Assembly: GCA_900314485.1 (NCBI GenBank)
Contig: OMVL01000006.1
Span: 1 to 37,030 of the forward strand
Direction of reading: 5' to 3'
Source: an uncultured Eubacteriales bacterium
Lineage (GTDB): Bacteria; Bacillota; Clostridia; Oscillospirales; Oscillospiraceae
Length of the DNA stretch: 37,030 bases
Position 1 is the first letter of the stretch. The number at the start of each line of letters is the position of its first letter. A program made the position numbers and the translations under genes. The notes below the pieces were generated by a model. It was given only the letters and a program-made list of their open reading frames with translations. It was not told the DNA's origin and made no database searches. Positions 31,679 through 37,030 of this stretch are shown in pieces.

Positions 31679-34015
31679 GGGGATTTCCTCCTTTTCAGCG
31701 GTCTCCGCTGAGGTCAGTCTTGTGTTGACAGGTGTTTTGGTTTCAGCGGCGGCCTTGGGCTTAAAAAGCCGCAGCCGCAGGGCGTTGGAGACGACGCAGA
31801 AGGAGCTGAGACTCATAGCTGCCGCTCCAAACATGGGGTCCAGCTGCCAGCCGAAGATGGGATAGAACAGCCCGGCGGCCAGCGGGATGCCCAGGCAGTT
31901 GTAGCAGAAGGCCCAGAACAGATTCTGCTTGATATTGCGGATGGTGGCCTTGGACAGCTGATAGGCGGCGGCAGCGTCGGTGAGGTCGGATCTGACCAAC
32001 ACCACGTCGGCGGACTCGATGGCAACATCCGTTCCTGCCCCGATGGCAATGCCCGCGTCGGCCCGGGCCAGGGCGGGAGCGTCGTTGATGCCGTCGCCCA
32101 CCATGGCAACCCGCCGCCCTTCGGATTGGAGCTGGGCGATCTGATGCTCCTTGTCCTGGGGCAGCACATCGGAGATGACCTGATCGATGCCCAGAGTCTG
32201 CGCTACCGCCCTTGCGGTCCGCCCGTTGTCGCCGGTGAGCATGACCACCCGGATACCCTGAGCACGGAGGGCCTGAATGGCGGCGGGGCTGGTCTCCTTC
32301 ACCGGGTCGGCTACGGCAACGGTACCCAGATAAGTGCCGTTTTCACTAAAGTAGAGGGGAGTCTTTCCCTCATCGGCCAACCGCTCCGTCTGAGACGGAT
32401 CGATCTTCACCCCCAGCTGCTCCATGAGCCGGCGGTTGCCGGCGGCATAGCTGTCGCCGTCGATCTTTGCCGTCAGACCCAGACCGGGCTTTGCCTCGAA
32501 GTCGGTGACAGGGCAGAGGGGAATGTTCCGCTCTTTGGCAAGGGTGGTAATGGCCTCTGCCAGGGGATGCTCGGAGGCGGCCTCCAGCGACGCCGCCAGA
32601 TTGAGCAGTTCCTCCTCTGTGCGGCCCTCGGCAGGCAGAAGGTCGGTGACAGCGGGCTTTCCCTTTGTAATGGTGCCCGTCTTGTCCAGTACAATGGTGT
32701 CGATCTTGTGAAGGGTCTCCAGACTTTCGGCGGACTTAAAGAGAATGCCCAGTTCGGCCCCCTTGCCGGTGCCTACCATGATGGCCACGGGGGTGGCCAG
32801 CCCCAGCGAGCAGGGACAGGAGATGACCACCACCGCCATACCGGCAGTGAGGGCGGCGGTGACGGATTGGGTCACAATGAGCCAAATGACGGCCGTGGCC
32901 AGGGCGATGCCCAGCACCACGGGGACAAAGATGCCTGCCACCCGGTCAGCCAGCTTGGCAATTGGGGCCTTGGAAGCGGATGCGTCCTGCACCAGGCGGA
33001 TGATCTGGGCCAGCGTCGTGTCCTCCCCCACCCGGTGGGCAGTGAAGGTAAAGACTCCGTTTCCGTTGATGGTGCCCCCGGAGACCTTGTCTCCGGGGTG
33101 CTTTTCCGCCGGGATGGGCTCGCCGGTGAGGGCGGATTCGTCCACTGAGGTGGAGCCGGAGGCAACCACGCCGTCCACCGGGATGGACTGGCCGGGACGG
33201 ACCACAATCTCATCGCCCACCTGCACTTCCTCCACAGGGATTTCTGTCTCCTCCCCGTTTTTGAGGACGCTTGCGGTCTTGGGCTGGAGGTTCATCAGGT
33301 GCTTCAGAGCGTCTGAGGTCTTGCCCTTGCTCCGGGTCTCCAGATACTTGCCCACGTCAATGAGGGTGAGGATCATGCCCGCCGATTCCAGATACAGGTG
33401 GTTCATGTGAAAGTCCTCTGCGGTCATCATGTCTCCGTGGCCCAGAGCGTAGGCGATGACAAAGAGGGAGTAGATCGAGTAGATCATCCCGGCGGCGGCG
33501 CCCACGGCGATGAGGGAGTCCATGTTGGGAGCTTTTCGTCCCAGGGCCTGAAAGCCGCCCACGAAGTACTTGTCGTTGAGATACAAAATAGGCAGCACCA
33601 GCACCAACTGGGCAAGGGCATAGACCATGGAGTTCTCTACGCCCTTCAGGACGGCAGGCAGCGGGAAACCCATCATATGCCCCATGCCCAGATAGAACAG
33701 CGGCACAAGGAAGACGGCCGACCAGATGAGCCGGTGCTTCATGGCACGAATCTCTTTCTCCACCACATCCTCCTGAGGGGTATTGTCGCCTCTCAAAGTC
33801 TTGCCGCCCTTGGGAGAGGCGCCGTAGCCTGCGTCCGAGACCGCCTTGCAGATGTCGGCAGCCGAGAGCTGCCCCTCGTCATACTCCGCCTGCATAGAGT
33901 TTGCCAGCAGATTCACGCTGACGGACCGGATGCCGGGCAGCTGGCTGACTGCCTTTTCCACATGGGCGGAACAGGCGGCGCAGCTCATGCCGGTGACGTC
34001 AAATGATTGTTTCAT
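31469..34015 (-). CDS. copA: Copper-exporting P-type ATPase CopA with C-terminal CopZ domain
   Basis: An 848-residue P1B-type ATPase that exports Cu(I). The N-terminal metal-binding domain has GMSCAAC (C12, C15). Membrane segments begin near residue 95; the transport motif CPC is at 400-402, the phosphorylation site DKTGT at 444-448, the SEHPLA motif near 485, and the [10 protein letters not shown] hinge near 640. After the last membrane helices (about 745) a linker leads to a second metal-binding domain at 780-848 with MCAHC. Such a domain is usually a separate copZ gene; here it is fused, but with its own ribosome binding site. AAGGATG precedes ATG 34015. A consensus promoter and CsoR-like operator lie upstream. 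Confidence 0.95.
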   Translation of the reverse strand: MKQSFDVTGMSCAACSAHVEKAVSQLPGIRSVSVNLLANSMQAEYDEGQLSAADICKAVSDAGYGASPKGGKTLRGDNTPQEDVVEKEIRAMKHRLIWSAVFLVPLFYLGMGHMMGFPLPAVLKGVENSMVYALAQLVLVLPILYLNDKYFVGGFQALGRKAPNMDSLIAVGAAAGMIYSIYSLFVIAYALGHGDMMTAEDFHMNHLYLESAGMILTLIDVGKYLETRSKGKTSDALKHLMNLQPKTASVLKNGEETEIPVEEVQVGDEIVVRPGQSIPVDGVVASGSTSVDESALTGEPIPAEKHPGDKVSGGTINGNGVFTFTAHRVGEDTTLAQIIRLVQDASASKAPIAKLADRVAGIFVPVVLGIALATAVIWLIVTQSVTAALTAGMAVVVISCPCSLGLATPVAIMVGTGKGAELGILFKSAESLETLHKIDTIVLDKTGTITKGKPAVTDLLPAEGRTEEELLNLAASLEAASEHPLAEAITTLAKERNIPLCPVTDFEAKPGLGLTAKIDGDSYAAGNRRLMEQLGVKIDPSQTERLADEGKTPLYFSENGTYLGTVAVADPVKETSPAAIQALRAQGIRVVMLTGDNGRTARAVAQTLGIDQVISDVLPQDKEHQIAQLQSEGRRVAMVGDGINDAPALARADAGIAIGAGTDVAIESADVVLVRSDLTDAAAAYQLSKATIRNIKQNLFWAFCYNCLGIPLAAGLFYPIFGWQLDPMFGAAAMSLSSFCVVSNALRLRLFKPKAAAETKTPVNTRLTSAETAEKEEIPMKKVLTVNGMMCAHCKARVETALSALEGVASCAVDLEAKTAACTLSAPVEDQVLADAVTNAGYEVISVQ

Positions 34016-34036
34016 TGGAAAATCACATCCTTATAT

Positions 34037-34094
34037 ACCCCACCCCAGGGGGGTGTTGTAAGGGTAGTATAGTACCGTTAGGATGTGCTGTCAA
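34037..34094 (-). promoter_or_regulatory. Copper operon promoter and CsoR operator
   Basis: Minus-strand TTGACA (34094-34089), 17-bp spacer, TATACT (34071-34066). Just downstream, spanning the expected start site, is a GC-rich dyad: CACCCC (34041-34046) and GGGGTG (34050-34055) within ATACCCCACCCCAGGGGGGT, which resembles known CsoR boxes (TACCC...GGGGTA type). CsoR bound here would block copA-csoR transcription until copper rises. Confidence 0.8.
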
Positions 34095-34151
34095 GGGGAA
34101 AGTTAGGATTCCCTTATTTTACAGGGATGGCATTTTTCCGAGACACAGCAA

Positions 34152-34181
34152 AAGCGGCACCCGCTATCGCAGGTGTCGCTT
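34152..34181 (-). terminator. Terminator of tRNA-Arg
   Basis: Minus-strand stem AAGCG...CACC with GGTG...CGCTT (one mismatch; 34181-34152), followed by TTTTG. It starts 8 bp past the tRNA. Confidence 0.6.
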
Positions 34182-34188
34182 GCTTCAC

Positions 34189-34262
34189 CGTCCGTAAAGG
34201 GATTCGAACCCCCGGCCTTTCGCTTAGGAGGCGAACGCTCTATCCAGCTGAGCTATACGGAC
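34189..34262 (-). tRNA. tRNA-Arg (CCT anticodon)
   Basis: Minus-strand cloverleaf: acceptor GTCCGTA (34262-34256) pairs with TACGGAC (34196-34190), discriminator G, D-arm with AGCTCAGCTGGATAGAGC, anticodon loop CTCCTAA closed by TTCGC/GCGAA, and T-arm GGGGGTTCGAATCCC with one flexible pair. The anticodon CCT decodes AGG. CCA is not encoded (GGT follows). Confidence 0.95.
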
Positions 34263-34293
34263 AAATCATGCCGCCACAACAGGCGACATGGCT

Positions 34294-34322
34294 ATTTTAA
34301 CATCCATTCGGTAAAAAAGCAA
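34294..34322 (-). promoter_or_regulatory. Promoter of tRNA-Arg
   Basis: Minus-strand TTGCTT (34322-34317), exactly 17-bp spacer, TAAAAT (34299-34294). Confidence 0.65.
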
Positions 34323-34476
34323 CTGTCCGATGAACGGACTTTCCCGCCTTTTCCGGCTTCTTGCAAGTGAAGAGCAAAAAAGCAAACCAATCGTGTCAAA
34401 ATGGCGAAAAAATTGGGGCGGGACCGGGGATGTTTAACCAAAAATGCCGATTTTGCGCCCGATGCGTGAAAATTGG

Positions 34477-34504
34477 TTGCTATTTGCCTGAATTGGGATA
34501 TAAT
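34477..34504 (+). promoter_or_regulatory. Promoter of typA
   Basis: TTGCTA (34477-34482), 16-bp spacer, TATAAT (34499-34504), followed by an A/T-rich leader and AAAGGAGG before ATG 34561. Confidence 0.65.
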
Positions 34505-34560
34505 AGGTAACTGTATGTTTATGATTTCGTTTTATCTGAGATAAAAGGAGGAATACTCCC

Positions 34561-36293
34561 ATGCAGCAGACCAAGCTGAGAAATGTAGCCATCATCGCCC
34601 ACGTTGACCACGGCAAGACCACCCTGGTGGACGCCCTGCTCCAGCAGAGCGGCATCTACCGGGAAAACCAGGAGGTGGTGGAGCGTGTCATGGACTCCGG
34701 CGATTTGGAGCGGGAGCGTGGTATCACCATTCTGGCCAAGAACACCGCCGTCACCTACGGCGATACGAAGATCAACATCGTGGACACCCCGGGCCATGCC
34801 GACTTCGGCGGCGAGGTGGAGCGTGTCTTAAAGATGGTCAACGGCGTCATCCTGCTGGTGGACGCCGCAGAGGGTCCCATGCCCCAGACCCGTTTTGTCC
34901 TCTCCCGTGCCCTGGAGCTGGGACATCGGGTCATCGTCGTGGTCAACAAGATCGACCGCCCCGACCAGCGGGTGCATGAGGTCATCGACGAGGTGCTGGA
35001 ACTGCTGATGGATCTGGACGCCACTGACGAGCAGCTGGACTCCCCCATGCTCTTCTGCTCCGCCCGGGCAGGCACGGCTTCCTATTCTCCTGAGGAGCCG
35101 GGCACCGACCTGAAACCCCTGTTTGAGACGATTTTGGAGTACATTCCCGCCCCGGAGGTGGAGCTGGACGCTCCTTTCCAGATGCTGGTCTCCTCCATCG
35201 ACTACAATGAGTTTGTGGGCCGCATTGCGGTCGGCCGCATCGAGCGGGGCACCATCCGCCAGAATGACGAGATCGTGGTCTGCAACTACCACGACCCGGA
35301 GTCTGTCTCTAAGAAGATGAAGGCCACCGCCCTGTTCCAGTTCGACGGCTTGTCCCGTGTGCCGGCCCAGAGCGCCGAGGCGGGCAATATCATTGCCCTC
35401 TCCGGCATCGGCGACATCACCATCGGCGACACCATCTGCGCCCCCGCTGCCGTGGAGCCCCTGAGCTTTGTTCAGATCTCCGCCCCCACCATGGAGATGA
35501 CCTTCTCCGTCAACGACTCCCCCTATGCCGGCCAGGACGGCAAATTCGTCACCTCCCGCCAGATTCGGGACCGGCTCTTCCGGGAGACCCTGAAGGACGT
35601 CTCCCTCCGGGTCACCGAGGTGGAGGACGCCACCGACTCCTTTAATGTGGCGGGCCGCGGCGAGATGCACCTGTCTATCCTCATTGAGACCATGCGCCGT
35701 GAGGGCTATGAGTTCCAGGTATCTCCTCCCCGTGTGCTCTATCGGGAGATCGACGGGGTCAAGTGTGAGCCCATTGAGCGGCTGGTTCTGGACGTTCCCT
35801 CTGACTATGTGGGCAGCGCCATCGAGGCTCTGGGCAACCGAAAGGGCGAGATGGTGGACATGACTCCGGTGGGAGGCCGTATGAAGATTATGCCCCCTTT
35901 AAGGGCGAGCTGCAGCGCCGGAACACCGGTTCCCTCATTGCCTACGAGACCGGCGAGGCGGTGGCCTATGGCCTGTTCAACGCCCAGGAGCGCGGCGCTT
36001 TGTTCATCGGCGCCGGCACTCCCGTCTATGAGGGCATGGTGGTGGGCCAGTCCCCCAAGATCGAGGACATCACGGTCAATGTCTGCAAAAAGAAGCAGCT
36101 GACCAACATGCGTGCCTCCGGCTCTGACGAAGCCCTGCGGCTCATCCCCCCCAAGCAGATGAGCCTGGAGCAGTGTCTGGAGTTTCTGGCGGATGACGAG
36201 CTGCTGGAGGTCACTCCCCACAATCTCCGCCTCCGCAAGCGGATTTTGAATCACGAGCTGCGGATGAAGGCGCTGAAGGGACACAAAAAGTAA
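34561..36293 (+). pseudogene. typA: typA (bipA) translational GTPase, broken by internal out-of-frame deletion
   Basis: TypA/BipA is a ribosome-binding GTPase involved in ribosome assembly and stress growth. The G domain is intact: AHVDHGKTT, DTPGHADFGGEVER, NKIDRPDQR. EF-Tu-like and EF-G-like domains follow to GGRMKI at residue 443 (codon ending 35889). There the reading frame leaves the family: the original frame runs on as unrelated residues to a stop at 36102, while the frame starting at 35889 reads YAPFKGELQRRNTGSLIAYE and continues as a normal TypA C-terminus to TAA at 36291-36293. The conserved segment around IPARGLIGFR, about 33 residues, is missing. Together this indicates a deletion of about 100 bp (length 1 modulo 3). 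Both flanks are otherwise well preserved, so the event is recent or an assembly error. Confidence 0.85.
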
Positions 36294-36306
36294 TAGGGAC
36301 GCAAAT

Positions 36307-36330
36307 GCCCCCGGCCGCATGGCCGGGGGC
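36307..36330. terminator. Hairpin after typA
   Basis: A perfect 10-bp GC stem (36307-36316 with 36321-36330) and a GCAT loop between convergent genes; U-tracts are weak on both sides. Confidence 0.65.
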
Positions 36331-36345
36331 GTAGTCATATTGAGT

Positions 36346-37030
36346 TTAGTTTTTTAGAGCGGTCAAATCAGCAGTGATTGGCACATAGTTCTCCCAATCA
36401 TTGTCCAAGGACACTGTTGCCGTAAAAGACAGCGTGCGCAGGGGCGTGCTGCGGTCAATGCCCAGCGCTTCCAGTTCGTCCCAGTCCAGACGCAGATCAA
36501 AACTCTTTTTCCCCGCTCCGGAAAGGCTGGCGTACCCCCAGCTGACCAGCTCGTCCTCTCCGCTGCCGTTGAGGGAGATGCTGTCTTCATTCACGTCAAA
36601 ATAGCATCCGTCCCCGGACTGATTATCCAGATAGAAGGAAAAGACCAGATCATAGGATGAGGAGCGCATTCCGGTCAGATAGAGGGAGAGGCCATCCTCT
36701 GACCAGACCAGCTCCTGAACGTCAAAGGGCTTGTTCTCGCCCGCTCCGGCGGAGGTGGTGAGCTCGATGGGGACGGTGCGTCCCACATAGCTCGAGTCGT
36801 CGTCTACGTAATATTGGAGTGCGCCTTTCAGTTCGCCCGGTGTGACCACCTGAGAGAGGCCATCCTTGTCGATTTGGAACGTAATGAGATCCATGCCCCC
36901 GGAAATCACGCTGCGGCTGTCAACGTCTATGAAGGCGTAGGTTTGCCAACCGTTGACACAAAAGTCCGTGTCATGATACCAGTCGATCTCATAGCTGCCG
37001 GTATTGCGCAGAGTGAGGGGGATGCGATAA
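36346..37030 (-). CDS. Unknown protein, C-terminal part (runs off window)
   Basis: An open frame on the minus strand runs from the window edge to TAA at 36346-36348, giving at least 228 residues with no start visible; an internal GTG at 36909 is unlikely to be the true start. The sequence is beta-rich and acidic. Two segments look alike: LRNTGSYEIDWYHDTDFCVNG followed by an aromatic and Asp-rich strand, and YLDNQSGDGCYFDVNEDSISLNG followed by AGKKSFDLRLDWDELEALGI. This pattern of an NxS/T-type strand, an 'xVNG' turn and an 'AGKK...DLE..GI' ending resembles immunoglobulin-like domains in Firmicute zinc-ribbon or lipoproteins. Function unknown. Confidence 0.65.
   Translation of the reverse strand, partial: YRIPLTLRNTGSYEIDWYHDTDFCVNGWQTYAFIDVDSRSVISGGMDLITFQIDKDGLSQVVTPGELKGALQYYVDDDSSYVGRTVPIELTTSAGAGENKPFDVQELVWSEDGLSLYLTGMRSSSYDLVFSFYLDNQSGDGCYFDVNEDSISLNGSGEDELVSWGYASLSGAGKKSFDLRLDWDELEALGIDRSTPLRTLSFTATVSLDNDWENYVPITADLTALKN

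Larger units (their letters stand above)
34263..34560. other. Intergenic region tRNA-Arg / typA
   Basis: These 298 bases carry two divergent promoters and no plausible gene. The stretch 34323-34470 between them shows nothing recognisable. Confidence 0.6.

Noticed and set aside
35961..36293. Separate small gene downstream of typA
   Set aside because: Its translation is the ordinary TypA C-terminus and family sequence continues upstream of its ATG in the same frame, so it is a fragment of the broken gene and not an independent gene.

Overview
The window looks like chromosome of a spore-forming, anaerobic, high-GC Firmicute of the class Clostridia, probably in the Oscillospiraceae (Flavonifractor/Lawsonibacter-like). 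This is inferred from gene content (ypeB, Rex, ThiT with a TPP riboswitch, a CDP-glycerol polymerase pair, TypA, a pyridine-nucleotide-independent-looking thioredoxin reductase), from GC-rich codon use and from AGGAGG-type ribosome binding sites. It is mostly ordinary core genome. No phage, complete insertion sequence, CRISPR array or rRNA was seen.

Layout. 1-2.7 kb (-): two tandem teichoic-acid-type glycerophosphotransferases. 2.8-4.8 kb (+): mutY and an overlapping PflA-like radical SAM gene. 4.8-6.0 kb (-): thioredoxin and an atypical thioredoxin reductase. 6.2-7.6 kb (+): ypeB without sleB, followed by a pair of REP-like palindromes. 7.7-10.6 kb (-): a substrate-binding protein/permease/ATPase transporter with a terminator after the lipoprotein gene. 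10.7-11.5 kb (-): ThiT under a TPP riboswitch. 11.5-15 kb (-): DEAD-box helicase, lspA and rluD. 15.2-22.2 kb (+): a growth and division cluster, zapA, U32 peptidase, dut, maf, mreC, mreD and a class B PBP. 22.3-24.2 kb (+): a GH13 glucanohydrolase. 24.3-27 kb (-): two G3E metallochaperone GTPases and rex. 27.1-28.9 kb (-): wecB and thrH. 29.05-29.98 kb (+): a strong promoter, about 300 nt of apparently structured non-coding RNA, a terminator, then an HD-domain hydrolase. 30-31 kb (-): an XRE regulator with a membrane domain. 31.2-34.1 kb (-): a copper operon (copA with fused CopZ domain, csoR) with its promoter and a CsoR-like operator. 34.2 kb (-): tRNA-Arg(CCT). 34.5-36.3 kb (+): typA broken by an internal out-of-frame deletion. 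36.3 kb to the edge (-): a partial unknown protein.

How the genes work together: the 15-22 kb cluster joins Z-ring assembly, cell elongation and housekeeping. The copper operon forms a sensor/chaperone/exporter circuit. The trx pair and rex fit anaerobic redox control. The glycerophosphotransferases and, far away, wecB could both serve cell-wall glycopolymer synthesis.

The most interesting items are the structured RNA before the HD-domain gene, the strong internal ribosome binding site that could release a free CopZ from copA, the typA lesion, the thioredoxin reductase lacking NADPH motifs, and the G3E GTPase fused to a YcgQ-like domain. All family assignments are by reading motifs; no database search was run.
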